Positions 36,040-47,188 are shown, counted from the first letter of the stretch. The stretch is 64,000 nucleotides of DNA from an uncultured Roseburia sp. (GCA_900542495.1 UQNW01000003.1:139921-203920), one strand, 5' to 3'. Notes: generated by a model not told the origin, from the letters alone. Numbers and translations are program-made.

Positions 36040-36100
36040 AATTGATTTCCTCCAACTGTATCTTCTATATTATTATCTTCTTCACACTATCGTGTACACA

Positions 36101-36895
36101 TTATACTTTTCCGACCTGATTTACGGTCTTGTCCAATGTCTCGTCCACAGTGTTGATTACTTTCTGTCCTGCCTGATAAGCTCTTGAGATTGTGATCATT
36201 TTTACCATTTCATCGACCACGTTCACATTGGAGCCTTCGATGCATCCCTGCTGTACTTTTGCATCAGACGCTGTGATCTGACCTCCATCCACAAGATCAT
36301 ACAGGTTCTCACCATATTTTGAAATATAATTATAGTCTTCGAAATCAACGACACCGATTCGTGTGACAAGCTGATCATTCTGGTAAATGTTACCCAATTC
36401 ATCAATGGTTATCTTAGCGTTCGGATTCAACTGGATTCTTGCATTCGGATCCGTGTTCTGTGCACCTGCCTGATTCAACACATAATCGCCATCCTTGGTT
36501 ACCAGATATCCGTCTGTATTCACCGTGAACGCGCCATCCCTTGTGTATTTTACAGAAGTCTCGCCTGCTTTATTCGTAAATGCGATTGCAAAAAAACCAT
36601 TTCCAGCCAAAGCAACATCTGTCTCATTATCTGTCACTTTGATACTTCCCTGGTCATAATTTGTGTATGTTTCACCTAAATGCACACCCATGCTGATCAC
36701 ACCCAGCTTCTTATTCAAACCATAACTGGATGTATCCTTGATCTTAATTGCAAGTTCATCTGCAAATGTCTGTGAAGTTGTTCCTTCTTTTTTATAGCCA
36801 TTTGTATCTGCATTTGCCAGGTTATTCGTCAGAACATCTAACCTCTTCTGTTCATTCACCATACCTGTGTAAGCTGTATATAAGCCTTTGATCAT
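36101..36895 (-). CDS. flgF: Flagellar basal-body rod protein FlgF/FlhO type
   Basis: The 264-residue protein starts MIKGLYTAYTGMVNEQKRLD and has the rod-family LTNNLANADTNGYKKEG segment, a GNGFFAIAF centre and the C-terminal EGSNVNVVDEMVKMITISRAY. This fits proximal rod protein FlgF, called FlhO in Bacillus where it follows mbl. The two rod proteins in this operon are paralogues of each other. Assignment of F versus G rests on order and similarity to the FlhO/FlhP pair. Confidence 0.9.
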   Translation of the reverse strand: MIKGLYTAYTGMVNEQKRLDVLTNNLANADTNGYKKEGTTSQTFADELAIKIKDTSSYGLNKKLGVISMGVHLGETYTNYDQGSIKVTDNETDVALAGNGFFAIAFTNKAGETSVKYTRDGAFTVNTDGYLVTKDGDYVLNQAGAQNTDPNARIQLNPNAKITIDELGNIYQNDQLVTRIGVVDFEDYNYISKYGENLYDLVDGGQITASDAKVQQGCIEGSNVNVVDEMVKMITISRAYQAGQKVINTVDETLDKTVNQVGKV

Positions 36896-36986
36896 ATATT
36901 ACACCTCGTATAAATTGTTGTGTATCCATCTGTTGGTCACGTTTTATCTAATATAGTATTTCGGTCGATCTGACAGAAAGATTAGC

Positions 36987-37982
36987 TTAATCGTCGTCAC
37001 GTTTTCCAGATAAAAATTCTACATATTTTCCAGTTCCGATAGCAACACAGGTCATTGGATCATCTGCTGTCATTGTGTTGATTCCGGTTCTGTCCTCGAT
37101 CAGTTCCTCTAATCCGCGAAGTAATGCGCCACCACCGGTCAGCACAATACCACGGTCTGCAACGTCTGCTGCAAGCTCCGGTGGAGTTTTCTCCAATACG
37201 GAATGTACAGCCTCAACGATCTGTAAAGTCGGCTCACGAAGTGCTTCCTCTGTCTCCTCAGAAGATACGGTCACAGTCTTTGGAAGTCCTGTCACCAGAT
37301 TTCGTCCACGCACATCCATAGTCTCATTCTGTGCCAACGGGAAACATGTTCCAATCTTAATCTTAATATCCTCTGCGGTTCTCTCACCGATCAAAAGATT
37401 GTGTTTCTTTCTCATGTAACGGACAATCGCCTCATCAAAATCATCACCAGCGATCTTGACAGACGTACTTACAACAGATCCTCCAAGGGAAATTACGGCG
37501 ATATCTGCTGTACCACCACCGATATCCACAATCATATTTCCACAAGGTCTTGCAATATCAATTCCAGCGCCGATTGCTGCTGCAATTGGTTCTTCGATAA
37601 TGGAAACCTCTCTCGCACCTGCCTGATAAGTTGCATCCTCAACCGCTTTCTTCTCAACTTCTGTTACACCACTTGGAACGCAGACGCTGATTCTTGGCTT
37701 GCGGAATGTTTTCTTGCCAAGTGCTTTCTGGATGAAATATTTGATCATCTTCTCTGTTACTGTATAATCGGAAATAACACCCTGACGAAGTGGTCTGACT
37801 GCTACGATGTTGCCCGGTGTTCTACCAAGCATTAATCTTGCTTCTTCACCGATTGCTTTGATCTTATTTGTATCTCTGTCAAATGCGACGACGGAAGGTT
37901 CTTTTAATACAACCCCTTTGCCTTTAATATATACTAATATACTCGCGGTACCCAGATCGATACCAATATCTGTGCTCATCAT
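36987..37982 (-). CDS. mbl: MreB/Mbl-family cell-shape actin
   Basis: The 331-residue actin homologue has the phosphate-binding DIGIDLGTASILVY, the second phosphate motif IVDIGGGTADIAVISLGG and the adenosine motif ILTGGGALLRGLEELI. It polymerises at the membrane and guides lateral wall synthesis. Its place directly before flhO and flhP-type rod genes matches Bacillus mbl, hence the symbol; MreB proper is the alternative. The start could be either of two adjacent ATGs (37982 or 37979). Confidence 0.93.
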   Translation of the reverse strand: MMSTDIGIDLGTASILVYIKGKGVVLKEPSVVAFDRDTNKIKAIGEEARLMLGRTPGNIVAVRPLRQGVISDYTVTEKMIKYFIQKALGKKTFRKPRISVCVPSGVTEVEKKAVEDATYQAGAREVSIIEEPIAAAIGAGIDIARPCGNMIVDIGGGTADIAVISLGGSVVSTSVKIAGDDFDEAIVRYMRKKHNLLIGERTAEDIKIKIGTCFPLAQNETMDVRGRNLVTGLPKTVTVSSEETEEALREPTLQIVEAVHSVLEKTPPELAADVADRGIVLTGGGALLRGLEELIEDRTGINTMTADDPMTCVAIGTGKYVEFLSGKRDDD

Positions 37983-38088
37983 AATTATGATATTCCCCTT
38001 TCTGGAATTGTTTGGAATTTATGCCAATATTTCCCTGTAAAAGTTACACGGAAATACATTTAAAAATCACTTTTGTCTTCTGCACAAT

Positions 38089-38121
38089 AAAAATAGGAAG
38101 TACGATACTACTCCTATTTTT
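38089..38121 (-). terminator. Terminator-like hairpin in mbl leader
   Basis: AAAAATAGGA (38089-38098) pairs perfectly with TCCTATTTTT (38112-38121). On the minus strand the stem ends in a T-run. It lies only about 8 nt after the predicted mbl transcription start, so it could attenuate transcription or stabilise the 5' end. Confidence 0.5.
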
Positions 38122-38135
38122 ACATATACAATAGT

Positions 38136-38163
38136 ATTATATACAAAAACTTGTATTTTTCAA
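38136..38163 (-). promoter_or_regulatory. Sigma-A promoter of mbl operon
   Basis: TTGAAA (38163-38158), 16-bp spacer, TATAAT (38141-38136) on the minus strand. The predicted start near 38129 gives a leader of about 147 nt before the mbl ATG. Confidence 0.7.
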
Positions 38164-38280
38164 AGTTTTTTTTCCATAAAAGCCGATTTTTCAAGAAAAA
38201 TAAGATTTTTTTAATAATTTGAGTTTCATAAGATTTTTTTTATTTTTTCATCACAAAATGAACACATTTTCTTTTTATAT

Positions 38281-38471
38281 TATAAGAGTACTAGCTAATA
38301 TGACTTTTTTAGTCGGCTAATATAATTTTTCATAACTCATGCTTCTTCGATATCTTCGGATATTGGAGGAGCACTCCCCGAATATTCTGGCGTCTCGAAT
38401 GAGGCGCCTTTTTATTATATCCGGATGCCATATAGCACCCGGATATTTTGAAAACTGCAACGCTCTATTCT
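38281..38471 (+). other. Structured intergenic segment with plus-strand terminator
   Basis: Between uvrA and mbl there is a row of hairpins and no gene. GGATATT-GGAG (38358-38368) folds with CTCC (38374-38377) and AATATTC (38381-38387). GGCGTCTC/GAGGCGCC (38389-38408) is followed by five T and has the form of a plus-strand terminator. ATATCCGG/CCGGATAT (38417-38446) follows. GACT/AGTC with flanking CTAAT/ATTAG lies near 38295-38325. A TATATTATAAGAG stretch near 38275-38290 could be a -10. A small plus-strand RNA of about 120-130 nt is possible, but no family is recognised. Confidence 0.4.
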
Positions 38472-41312
38472 TTATTTTTCCAGATATTTTTTCACGTATT
38501 GTCCGGTATAGGATTTCTTCACTTTCGCTACTTCTTCCGGTGTTCCCTGTGCGATCACCGTACCACCGCCATCTCCGCCTTCCGGTCCCATATCAATGAT
38601 ATAATCAGCGGTTTTAATAACATCCAGATTGTGTTCGATGACAACAACTGTGTTGCCTCCGTCTGAAAGTCTCCGCAGTATCTCGATCAATTTGTGAACA
38701 TCTGCAAAATGCAGTCCTGTCGTCGGCTCGTCCAGAATATAAATGGTCTTGCCCGTGCTGCGCTTGCTGAGTTCTGTTGCAAGTTTGATACGCTGTGCTT
38801 CACCACCGGACAGTTCCGTAGATGGCTGCCCGAGTTTTACATAGGAAAGTCCCACATCATATAAGGTCTGGATTTTACGCTCAATGGAAGGCACATTCTT
38901 AAAAAACTCTAATGCTTCCTCCACCGTCATATCCAGCACATCATAGATACTTTTTCCTTTATATTTTACTTCAAGCGTCTCTCTGTTATACCGCTTTCCT
39001 TCGCACACTTCGCATGGCACATAAACATCCGGCAGGAAATGCATCTCGATCTTAATGATTCCATCTCCGGAACATGCCTCGCAGCGTCCGCCTTTCACGT
39101 TAAAACTGAAACGACCTTTTTTATATCCTTTTGCTTTTGCATCCGGTGTTCCGGCAAAAAGGTCACGGATCATATCAAAGACACCTGTGTAAGTTGCCGG
39201 ATTGGAACGCGGTGTTCTTCCGATTGGAGACTGATCGATGTCAATGACTTTGTCTAACTGTTCCAGTCCAAGGATGTCATCATGTTCGCCCGGAATACAT
39301 CTTGCACGGTTTAAATCCCTTGCCAGATGTTTATATAAAATCTCATTCGTAAGAGAACTCTTTCCAGAGCCTGAAACACCTGTAATGCAGGTCATAACTC
39401 CCAACGGAATATCCACATCAATGTTCTTTAAATTATTTTCCCTTGCCCCTTTAATGGTAATAAAACCGGTCGGCTTCCTGCGCTCTTTTGGAACCGGGAT
39501 CTTGATTCTTCCACTTAAATATGCACCTGTGACAGAATCCGGGTTCTGCATGATCTCTTCTGCAGTACCGCACGCAACCACTTGTCCACCATGTGAGCCG
39601 GCTCCCGGTCCGATATCCACAATATAATCTGCGGCACGCATGGTGTCCTCATCATGTTCTACAACGATCAGCGTATTTCCAAGGTCTCTCAAATTCATCA
39701 GCGCACCAAGCAGTTTATCATTATCCCTCTGATGCAATCCAATAGACGGTTCATCTAAAATATAGGCAACTCCTACGAGTCCCGAGCCTATCTGGGTTGC
39801 CAGACGGATACGCTGTGCCTCTCCACCGGATAAAGTACCAGTTGCTCTCGATAATGACAGATAATCAAGTCCGACCTCATTTAAAAATCCAACTCTCGCC
39901 CGGATCTCTTTCAAAATCTGGTCTCCGATCAGATGCTGCTGCTTTGTCAGTTCCATCTGATCCACAAACGTCTTAAGACTCTTCACTGACATGGAGGTCA
40001 TCTCATAAATATTTTTGTCCGCAACCGTTACTGCGAGGGATTCCGGTTTCAGACGCTGTCCATGGCAGGCTTCACACGGTGTGATACGCATAAACTGTTC
40101 ATACTCTGCTTTCATCGTCTCAGAGGAAGTCTCACGATATCTTCTCTGCACATTGCGGATCAGACCGTCAAATGCGACATCATACACGCCCTCACCGCGC
40201 TGTCCTTTATAGCGTACTTTCAGTTCTTTTCCATGTGTTCCGTTGATCAGAACATCCTTAATCTCATCCGGATATTCTCCAAATGGTGTATCCAGCGAAA
40301 AATGATATTCCTCTGTCAGTGCCTTCAATATTGCATAGGTGAAGCTGCTCTTATCGGTGCAGGACTGCCAGCCCATTACCTGGATTGCCCCTTCCGAAAT
40401 GCTCAGTTTCTTATCCGGAATCATCAGATCTATATCAAATTCCATTTTATATCCAAGTCCAAAGCAGGTAGGGCACGCACCGAATGGATTGTTAAAAGAA
40501 AAGCTTCTTGGTTCCACCTCATCAATGCTGATGCCACAATCCGGGCAGGAAAAACTTTCCGAAAACTGGATTGGTTCTCCGTCAATGACATCCACGATCA
40601 TCAGACCGTCTGCAAGCTGCAGCACATTCTCAATCGAGTCTGTCAGTCGTTTTTCAATTCCCGGCTTTACCATAAGACGATCCACAACGATCTCTATGTT
40701 ATGTTTTTTATTTTTTTCTAATTTGATTTCTTCTGACAATTCATAGAGATTGCCGTCCACAACAACACGGACATAGCCGCTTCGCTTTGCCTGTTCAAAA
40801 AACTTCTGGTGTTCTCCCTTACGTCCTCTGACCACCGGAGCTAAAAGCTGAATCTTGGTGCGCTCCGGGAGTTCCATAATCTGATCGACCATCTGATCCA
40901 CGGTCTGTTTTTTAATCTCTTTCCCACATTTCGGACAATGCGGCACACCGATTCTTGCATAGAGCAGACGAAAATAATCATAAATCTCCGTGACCGTTCC
41001 TACCGTTGATCTTGGATTCCGGTTTGTCGACTTCTGATCAATGGAAATTGCCGGAGAAAGTCCTTCGATTTTTTCCACATTCGGTTTTTCCATCTGTCCT
41101 AAAAACTGTCTCGCATAAGAAGACAAAGACTCCATGTATCGTCTCTGTCCTTCTGCATAAATTGTATCAAATGCAAGGGATGACTTGCCAGAACCGGAAA
41201 GTCCGGTCAATACAACAAATTCATCTCTTGGAATATCTACATCTACATTCTTCAAGTTATGTTCATTCGCACCGCGGATCTTAATGTACTTGCGGTTTTC
41301 TGATGTCTTCAT
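38472..41312 (-). CDS. uvrA: Excinuclease ABC subunit A
   Basis: UvrA recognises DNA damage with UvrB in nucleotide excision repair. The chosen start at 41312 gives 946 residues ([20 protein letters not shown]), the usual length; a GTG 11 codons upstream is less likely. There are two ABC cassettes with Walker A at GLSGSGKSS (about residue 41) and GVSGSGKSS (about 652), zinc modules (CPKC, CPDC with [12 protein letters not shown] with CEVCEGKRY) and signature LSGGEAQRI twice. It lies 47 bp downstream of uvrB. Confidence 0.98.
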   Translation of the reverse strand: MKTSENRKYIKIRGANEHNLKNVDVDIPRDEFVVLTGLSGSGKSSLAFDTIYAEGQRRYMESLSSYARQFLGQMEKPNVEKIEGLSPAISIDQKSTNRNPRSTVGTVTEIYDYFRLLYARIGVPHCPKCGKEIKKQTVDQMVDQIMELPERTKIQLLAPVVRGRKGEHQKFFEQAKRSGYVRVVVDGNLYELSEEIKLEKNKKHNIEIVVDRLMVKPGIEKRLTDSIENVLQLADGLMIVDVIDGEPIQFSESFSCPDCGISIDEVEPRSFSFNNPFGACPTCFGLGYKMEFDIDLMIPDKKLSISEGAIQVMGWQSCTDKSSFTYAILKALTEEYHFSLDTPFGEYPDEIKDVLINGTHGKELKVRYKGQRGEGVYDVAFDGLIRNVQRRYRETSSETMKAEYEQFMRITPCEACHGQRLKPESLAVTVADKNIYEMTSMSVKSLKTFVDQMELTKQQHLIGDQILKEIRARVGFLNEVGLDYLSLSRATGTLSGGEAQRIRLATQIGSGLVGVAYILDEPSIGLHQRDNDKLLGALMNLRDLGNTLIVVEHDEDTMRAADYIVDIGPGAGSHGGQVVACGTAEEIMQNPDSVTGAYLSGRIKIPVPKERRKPTGFITIKGARENNLKNIDVDIPLGVMTCITGVSGSGKSSLTNEILYKHLARDLNRARCIPGEHDDILGLEQLDKVIDIDQSPIGRTPRSNPATYTGVFDMIRDLFAGTPDAKAKGYKKGRFSFNVKGGRCEACSGDGIIKIEMHFLPDVYVPCEVCEGKRYNRETLEVKYKGKSIYDVLDMTVEEALEFFKNVPSIERKIQTLYDVGLSYVKLGQPSTELSGGEAQRIKLATELSKRSTGKTIYILDEPTTGLHFADVHKLIEILRRLSDGGNTVVVIEHNLDVIKTADYIIDMGPEGGDGGGTVIAQGTPEEVAKVKKSYTGQYVKKYLEK

Positions 41313-41359
41313 ATTTTTTCTTGCCTTTCTATAAATACTTGTCACTTCATAATTACACT

Positions 41360-43339
41360 TTATAAATCTTCAAGCATCTTCTTCAACTGTATCATCTGAT
41401 CACGATATTCGGCTGCTGCCTCAAAATTCAGATCACTGGCTGCTTTCTTCATCTTCTTCTGAATGTCAGCGATCAGCTTCTCTAATTCTTCTCTGTTCAT
41501 AGACTCAGGATCTTTCTTGAAGTTCAGTTCCTCCTGTGCCACTTTCTTGGATACACTGATCAGATCACGAACGGACTTCTGGATCGTTGTCGGTGTAATA
41601 TTATGTTCCTTATTATATTCCTGCTGGATCTTACGACGCCGCTCAGTCTCGTTGATCGCATTACGCATGGAATCTGTGATCTTATCGGCATACATAATAA
41701 CATGTCCCTCGCTGTTACGCGCCGCACGTCCGATTGTCTGAATCAAAGATGTCTCGGATCGCAAAAATCCTTCCTTGTCTGCATCCAAAATTGCCACCAG
41801 CGTAATCTCCGGAATGTCAAGTCCCTCTCGAAGCAGGTTGATTCCAACTAAAACATCAAACACATCCAGACGCAGAGCACGGATAATCTCTGCACGTTCC
41901 AGAGTATCAATATCCGAATGCAGATATTTTACACGGATACCGAGTTCTTTCATATAGTCCGTCAGATCTTCTGCCATTCTCTTAGTCAAAGTCGTAATCA
42001 AAACCTTGTGTTTCTTCGCTGTCTCTTTATTCACTTCTCCGATCAGATCGTCAATCTGTCCCTCTACCGGGCGGACTACCACCTCAGGATCAAGCAGACC
42101 TGTTGGCCGGATGATCTGTTCTGCACGGAGTAACTCATGCTCATCTTCATACGTATTTGGTGTTGCAGAAACAAACAGCATCTGATCTATCTTGCTCTCG
42201 AATTCCTCAAAATTCAAAGGTCGGTTGTCTTTTGCCGAAGGAAGACGAAAACCATAATCTACAAGTGTCGTTTTTCTGGACTGGTCACCTGCATACATTC
42301 CTCCTATCTGTGGAATCGTAATATGTGACTCGTCTACAATAATCAGAAAATCATCCTTAAAATAATCCATCAGCGTATGCGGGGTTGCTCCTGCCGGAAG
42401 TCCAGCAAGATGTCTGGAATAATTTTCAATGCCGCTGCAAAATCCTGTTTCTTTCAACATCTCAATATCAAAATTGGTTCTCTCTGCGATACGCTGTGCC
42501 TCTAACAGCTTGTCTTCGCCCTTGAAATATTTCACGCGCTCTTCCATTTCCGCTTCAATATTCACGCATGCTTTCTGAATCTTTTCCATAGGGACAACAT
42601 AATGGGAAGCCGGGAAAACCGCAAAATGTTCCAGACTGCACTTGACCTCCCCGGTCAGCACATCAATCTCCGTGATCCGGTCGATCTCGTCTCCGAAAAA
42701 TTCCACGCGGATTGCCGTGTCACTGTAGTTTGCCGGAAAAATCTCCACTGTGTCACCGCGCACACGGAATGTACCCCGGTGAAAATCCATATCATTTCTC
42801 GTATATTGGATGTCAACCAGCGCACGGATGACTTCGTCTCTGTCCTTCTCCATTCCCGGACGCAGAGATACCATCATGCCAAGATAATCCTCCGGGCTGC
42901 CCAGACCATAGATACAGGAAACCGAGGCGATCACGATCACATCTTTCCGCTCTACAAGTGCCGCCGTGGCAGACAAACGCAATTTATCAATCTCCTCATT
43001 GATTGCAGAATCCTTCGCAATATAGGTATCCGTCTGCGGCACATATGCCTCCGGCTGATAATAATCGTAGTAGGATACGAAGTATTCCACCGCATTTTCC
43101 GGGAAGAACTCCTTGAATTCTCCGTAGAGCTGCGCTGCCAGTGTCTTATTGTGCGAAATGATGAGAGTCGGCTTATTAAGCTGTGCGATGACGTTCGCCA
43201 TCGTAAAGGTCTTACCGGATCCAGTAACACCGAGTAAGGTCTCGAACTGATTTCCCTCTTTGAAACCTTTTACCAGTTCTTCGATCGCCTGGGGCTGATC
43301 ACCGGTTGGCTGGTATGGGGCGTGTAGTTTGAACTCCAT
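41360..43339 (-). CDS. uvrB: Excinuclease ABC subunit B
   Basis: UvrB verifies damage and positions UvrC. The 659-residue protein has Walker [11 protein letters not shown] near residue 38, the damage-probing beta-hairpin region [19 protein letters not shown], the helicase motif [11 protein letters not shown] and a C-terminal UVR domain ([18 protein letters not shown]). A LexA box 134 bp before the start places uvrB and uvrA under SOS control. Confidence 0.98.
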   Translation of the reverse strand: MEFKLHAPYQPTGDQPQAIEELVKGFKEGNQFETLLGVTGSGKTFTMANVIAQLNKPTLIISHNKTLAAQLYGEFKEFFPENAVEYFVSYYDYYQPEAYVPQTDTYIAKDSAINEEIDKLRLSATAALVERKDVIVIASVSCIYGLGSPEDYLGMMVSLRPGMEKDRDEVIRALVDIQYTRNDMDFHRGTFRVRGDTVEIFPANYSDTAIRVEFFGDEIDRITEIDVLTGEVKCSLEHFAVFPASHYVVPMEKIQKACVNIEAEMEERVKYFKGEDKLLEAQRIAERTNFDIEMLKETGFCSGIENYSRHLAGLPAGATPHTLMDYFKDDFLIIVDESHITIPQIGGMYAGDQSRKTTLVDYGFRLPSAKDNRPLNFEEFESKIDQMLFVSATPNTYEDEHELLRAEQIIRPTGLLDPEVVVRPVEGQIDDLIGEVNKETAKKHKVLITTLTKRMAEDLTDYMKELGIRVKYLHSDIDTLERAEIIRALRLDVFDVLVGINLLREGLDIPEITLVAILDADKEGFLRSETSLIQTIGRAARNSEGHVIMYADKITDSMRNAINETERRRKIQQEYNKEHNITPTTIQKSVRDLISVSKKVAQEELNFKKDPESMNREELEKLIADIQKKMKKAASDLNFEAAAEYRDQMIQLKKMLEDL

Positions 43340-43472
43340 TACACTGTCTCCCTTCTTGAATCTATCAAAAACTGAATTCTATGTTTCAATAAAAAAGACA
43401 AAACCATTTTTTATAGTATTGCATTTATACGCTAATTCTACTACAAAGATTTGATTTTGTCTATTATTTAGA

Positions 43473-43484
43473 GAACATTTGTTC
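43473..43484 (-). promoter_or_regulatory. LexA/DinR SOS box upstream of uvrBA
   Basis: GAACATTTGTTC matches the Gram-positive LexA core GAAC-N4-GTTC perfectly. It lies 134 bp upstream of the uvrB ATG. uvrBA is a classical LexA target in Bacillus and relatives. The exact -10/-35 is not clear from sequence. Confidence 0.82.
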
Positions 43485-43520
43485 TGTTTTTATTAATTTT
43501 AACATTACCTCCATCCGCAA

Positions 43521-43565
43521 TAAAAAATCAGAGCATTCAGACAATTTCTCACGCTGAATGCTCTG
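43521..43565 (-). terminator. Intrinsic terminator of secA
   Basis: AGAGCATTCAG (43530-43540) and CTGAATGCTCT (43554-43564) form a perfect 11-bp stem, followed on the minus strand by ATTTTTTATT. It sits 9 bp behind the secA stop. Confidence 0.92.
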
Positions 43566-43573
43566 CATCTTTT

Positions 43574-46147
43574 TTACTCTGCGAATCTTCCGCAGCACTG
43601 TTTGTATTTCTTTCCAGAGCCACATGGGCATGGATCATTTGGATAAATCTTCGCTGCTGCACGTTTCTTCGGTTCAGCAGGTGCAGAATCATCTTTATTT
43701 GTTCCGGTTACTTTTGCAACCTGTTCACGCTCTACCTTCTGCTCAATCTTCACATGATATAACAGACGGATCGTATCTTCCTGAATGTTCGCTGTCATCT
43801 CATCAAACATATCAAATCCTGCCATCTTGTACTCTACAAGAGGATCTCTCTGACCATAAGCCTGCAGTCCGATACCCTGACGAAGCTGATCCATATCATC
43901 TATATGATCCATCCATTTACGGTCGATCACTTTCAGTAAAACAACTCGCTCTAACTCGCGGAACTGTTCCGGTTCCGGGAACTCTGTCTCTTTTGCTTCA
44001 TAAAGCTTCACAGCTTTCTCTTTTAGGAGATGCTTCAGTTCTTTGTTATTCCTGATATCAGCAATCGTTTCTTCTGTTATAGGTTCCAGCGGAATGATAG
44101 GAAGCAGCAACTGATTCAGTTCATTTAAATCCCACTCGTCTTTTGGAATCTCAGAAGAAATACAGGTATCCACGCAGCTCTCCACACGGTCTGTGATCAT
44201 CTTGAAGATCGCATCTCTCATGCTCTCTCCATTTAACACGCGCAGACGCTCTTTGTAAATGATCTCTCTCTGATCGTTCATAACCTGATCATATTCTAAC
44301 AGGTTCTTACGGATACCGTAGTTGTTTGCCTCAATCTTCTGTTGTGCTTTCTCGATGGCAGAGGTAAGCATCTTGTGCTGGATCTGTTCATTTTCCGGAA
44401 CGCCAAGTGCATTGAACACATCCATCAGTTTATCAGAGCCAAAGAGTCTCATCAGATCATCTTCGAGCGAAATGAAGAACTGTGATTCTCCCACATCTCC
44501 CTGACGGCCAGAACGACCGCGGAGCTGATTGTCAATACGTCTTGATTCATGACGTTCCGTACCAATGATCTTAAGACCACCTGCTGCTCTTGCGTCATCA
44601 TCAAGCTTAATATCCGTACCACGGCCTGCCATGTTTGTTGCGATCGTAACTGCTCCATGCTGTCCGGCACCTGCTACGATCTCAGCCTCTAGTTCGTGGA
44701 ACTTCGCATTTAATACAGTATGAGGGATTCCCTCTCTTTTTAACATGCCGCTGAGCAGTTCGGAAGTATCAATGTTGATCGTACCAACCAGTACCGGCTG
44801 TCCTTTCTCATGTGCCTTCTTCACTTCCTCGACAACTGCACGATATTTTTCTTTCTTGGTCTTATATACGGCATCATGATGATCGATACGCTGGATTGGT
44901 TTATTGGTCGGGATTTCAATAACGTCCATACCGTAAATATCACGGAACTCTTTTTCTTCTGTGAGTGCTGTACCAGTCATACCGGCCTTTTTGTCAAATT
45001 TGTTGAAGAAGTTCTGGAATGTGATTGTTGCAAGCGTCTTGCTCTCACGTTTTACTTTTACATGCTCCTTCGCTTCGATTGCCTGATGAAGTCCGTCTGA
45101 ATAACGGCGTCCCGGCATAATACGTCCGGTAAATTCATCAACGATCATGACCTCGTTATCCTTTACCACGTAGTCCTGATCGCGGAACATAAGGTTATGT
45201 GCTCTCAGAGCAAGGATCACATTGTGCTGGATCTCAAGGTTCTCAGCATCTGCGAGGTTGTCGATCTTGAAGAACTGCTCAACCTTTTTCACACCTTCCT
45301 GTGTCAGGTTGACAACTTTATCCTTCTCGTTGACAACAAAGTCTCCTGTCTCTTCCTGTTCAATACCCATGATGGCGTCCATCTTGGAGTACTCCGGCAC
45401 ATCCTCACCACGTTTTAACTGTGTTGCGAGAATATCGCACGCTTCATATAGTTTGGTAGATTTACCACTCTGACCGGAAATGATCAGTGGTGTTCTCGCC
45501 TCGTCGATCAATACAGAGTCGACCTCATCGATGATGGCATAATGCAATCCACGCTGAACAAGCTGCTCTTTGTAGATCACCATGTTATCTCTCAGATAAT
45601 CAAAACCAAGTTCGTTATTTGTAACATAAGTAATATCACAGTTATATGCTTCCCTACGCTCGTCGTTCGTCATGGAATTTAACACGACGCCTACTTTCAG
45701 TCCAAGGAATTCATGAACCTGTCCCATCCACTCAGAATCTCGTTTTGCAAGGTAATCATTGACGGTTACGATGCAGACACCTTTGCCTTCCAGTGCATTC
45801 AGGTATGCCGGCAGTGTAGAAACAAGTGTCTTACCTTCACCGGTCTTCATCTCTGCAATACGTCCCTGATGAAGAATGATACCACCGATAATCTGTACGC
45901 GGTAATGCTCCATGCCGAGCACACGTTTTGCTGCTTCACGAACCGTTGCAAATGCTTCCGGCAAAAGGTCATCCAAAGTCTCGCCCTTTTCCAGACGCTC
46001 TTTATATTCTTTTGTTTTGTTTCTTAATTCTTCATCGGAAAGTTTCTGCATAGAGTCACGATAAGACTCTACTTTGTCAACAAGCGGATAGATTCTTTTC
46101 AGCTCTCTCTCGCTGTGTGTTCCGAAGATTTTTGTCAATGCTCCCAT
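43574..46147 (-). CDS. secA: Preprotein translocase ATPase SecA
   Basis: SecA drives proteins through SecYEG. The 857-residue length is normal. Visible parts are Walker [11 protein letters not shown] near residue 100, [19 protein letters not shown], the cross-linking and wing regions, the helicase-like [10 protein letters not shown] and RGRSGRQGD, and a C-terminal zinc-binding SEC-C tail ([14 protein letters not shown]) preceded by a basic Ala/Lys/Pro linker. It is transcribed alone, from a promoter at 46264 to a terminator at 43521. Confidence 0.98.
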   Translation of the reverse strand: MGALTKIFGTHSERELKRIYPLVDKVESYRDSMQKLSDEELRNKTKEYKERLEKGETLDDLLPEAFATVREAAKRVLGMEHYRVQIIGGIILHQGRIAEMKTGEGKTLVSTLPAYLNALEGKGVCIVTVNDYLAKRDSEWMGQVHEFLGLKVGVVLNSMTNDERREAYNCDITYVTNNELGFDYLRDNMVIYKEQLVQRGLHYAIIDEVDSVLIDEARTPLIISGQSGKSTKLYEACDILATQLKRGEDVPEYSKMDAIMGIEQEETGDFVVNEKDKVVNLTQEGVKKVEQFFKIDNLADAENLEIQHNVILALRAHNLMFRDQDYVVKDNEVMIVDEFTGRIMPGRRYSDGLHQAIEAKEHVKVKRESKTLATITFQNFFNKFDKKAGMTGTALTEEKEFRDIYGMDVIEIPTNKPIQRIDHHDAVYKTKKEKYRAVVEEVKKAHEKGQPVLVGTINIDTSELLSGMLKREGIPHTVLNAKFHELEAEIVAGAGQHGAVTIATNMAGRGTDIKLDDDARAAGGLKIIGTERHESRRIDNQLRGRSGRQGDVGESQFFISLEDDLMRLFGSDKLMDVFNALGVPENEQIQHKMLTSAIEKAQQKIEANNYGIRKNLLEYDQVMNDQREIIYKERLRVLNGESMRDAIFKMITDRVESCVDTCISSEIPKDEWDLNELNQLLLPIIPLEPITEETIADIRNNKELKHLLKEKAVKLYEAKETEFPEPEQFRELERVVLLKVIDRKWMDHIDDMDQLRQGIGLQAYGQRDPLVEYKMAGFDMFDEMTANIQEDTIRLLYHVKIEQKVEREQVAKVTGTNKDDSAPAEPKKRAAAKIYPNDPCPCGSGKKYKQCCGRFAE

Positions 46148-46235
46148 AAAAACTCCTATTCCTGTCCCCGGCTTTATTAAATTTGAACATCTGTACTGTA
46201 AAATTTACCAGCTACAAATCTCGCACGGTATCGCT

Positions 46236-46264
46236 ATTGTAACACTTTTCAAGCTTTATCACAA
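46236..46264 (-). promoter_or_regulatory. Sigma-A promoter of secA
   Basis: TTGTGA (46264-46259), 17-bp spacer, TACAAT (46241-46236) on the minus strand, with a predicted start near 46229 and a leader of about 80 nt. The rest of 46148-46523 holds no gene that I can see. Confidence 0.6.
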
Positions 46265-46434
46265 CTAAAATAGGCGTAAACGATTTGTGAATTTTTTATT
46301 AACTGCAAAATATCCTGTCGGATTTATGTATACATAATTTAATTGTCGTCCTCCGCAGCAAAACTACAAGTGTTTTTCTGCTAAGCTAACAGTAACCCTC
46401 CACAAACAGATATCTTTATTTTTGTTTTATATTA

Positions 46435-46463
46435 TGTACATATTTTTAATTATAAGCTATAAT
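46435..46463 (+). promoter_or_regulatory. Sigma-A promoter of Uma2-type gene
   Basis: TGTACA (46435-46440), 17-bp spacer and a perfect TATAAT (46458-46463), about 60 bp before the start codon. The -35 is weak. Confidence 0.5.
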
Positions 46464-46523
46464 TCTATTGCAAGATGACGAAGATACTCTTATCCCCTAT
46501 TATTTATGAAAGGTGGTGTTTTA

Positions 46524-47066
46524 ATGACTTTACCACAGGAAAGAATCTATACTACAGATGATATTTATAACCTCCCGGATGGGGAACGCGCCGAACTGAT
46601 CGATGGTCAAATCTATTACATGGCTCCACCTACACGCAGACATCAGCTTATAGCCGGCAATCTCTTTACCATCATTAACACCTATATAAAATCAAGAGGG
46701 GGGTTGTGTGAGCCATATATCGCTCCATTTGCCGTTTTTCTAAATGCAGATGATAAAAATTATGTTGAACCGGATATAAGCGTCATCTGCGACAAATCCA
46801 AGCTCACAGATAAAGGCTGCAATGGTGCACCAGATTGGATTATAGAAATAGTATCATCTGGCAGCAGACGAATGGACTATTACACAAAACTATTCAAATA
46901 CCGTACTGCTGGTGTTCGCGAATACTGGATTGTTGATCCAGAAAAAAAACGGATTACTGTATACGATCTGGAACATGGTGATATTGACGAATACTCATTC
47001 TCAGATACGATCAACGTAGGAATCTATCCAGATTTATTTATCGACTTTAACAGTATAAACGACTAA
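46524..47066 (+). CDS. Uma2 family (DUF820) PD-(D/E)XK nuclease-like protein
   Basis: AAAGGTGG seven bases upstream sets the start at 46524 (180 residues, MTLPQERIYTTDDI); an ATG at 46506 overlaps that ribosome site. The Uma2 pattern is clear: YNLPDGERAELIDGQIYYM, VEPDISVICDK with the metal-binding aspartate, then DWIIEIVSSGSR with the E-x-V element and EYWIVDPEKKRI. The family has a restriction-nuclease fold but its cellular role is unknown; many copies occur in cyanobacteria and some Firmicutes. It is a single-gene unit with its own terminator. Confidence 0.9.
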   Translation: MTLPQERIYTTDDIYNLPDGERAELIDGQIYYMAPPTRRHQLIAGNLFTIINTYIKSRGGLCEPYIAPFAVFLNADDKNYVEPDISVICDKSKLTDKGCNGAPDWIIEIVSSGSRRMDYYTKLFKYRTAGVREYWIVDPEKKRITVYDLEHGDIDEYSFSDTINVGIYPDLFIDFNSIND

Positions 47067-47069
47067 CTC

Positions 47070-47106
47070 ATGCCCCGGCATAACATCCGGGGTATTTTGA
47101 TTTTCC
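47070..47106 (+). terminator. Intrinsic terminator behind Uma2-type gene
   Basis: ATGCCCCGG and CCGGGGTAT form a nine-pair stem with one G-T pair and an 8-base loop, followed by TTTTGATTTT. Confidence 0.8.
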
Positions 47107-47117
47107 AAAAAAAGAAC

Positions 47118-47147
47118 TTGTCGAACACTTCCGGGATGATATATAAT
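47118..47147 (+). promoter_or_regulatory. Promoter of TSCPD gene
   Basis: TTGTCG (47118-47123), 18-bp spacer, TATAAT (47142-47147), about 40 bp before the start codon. Confidence 0.55.
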
Positions 47148-47188
47148 GTATGGAATCGTATCATCAAAAGAGGAGGTCTGCATATATT

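Noticed and set aside
37401..37835. Open frame of 144 codons opposite mbl
   Set aside because: Antisense of the conserved actin gene, rich in Cys and Asn, without a ribosome site.
40062..40721. Open frame of 219 codons opposite uvrA
   Set aside because: It lies wholly inside the well-supported uvrA gene on the other strand, has no ribosome site and no recognisable domain.
42602..43237. Open frame of 211 codons opposite uvrB
   Set aside because: Antisense shadow of conserved uvrB sequence; composition is unlike real proteins (rich in His, Arg and Cys).
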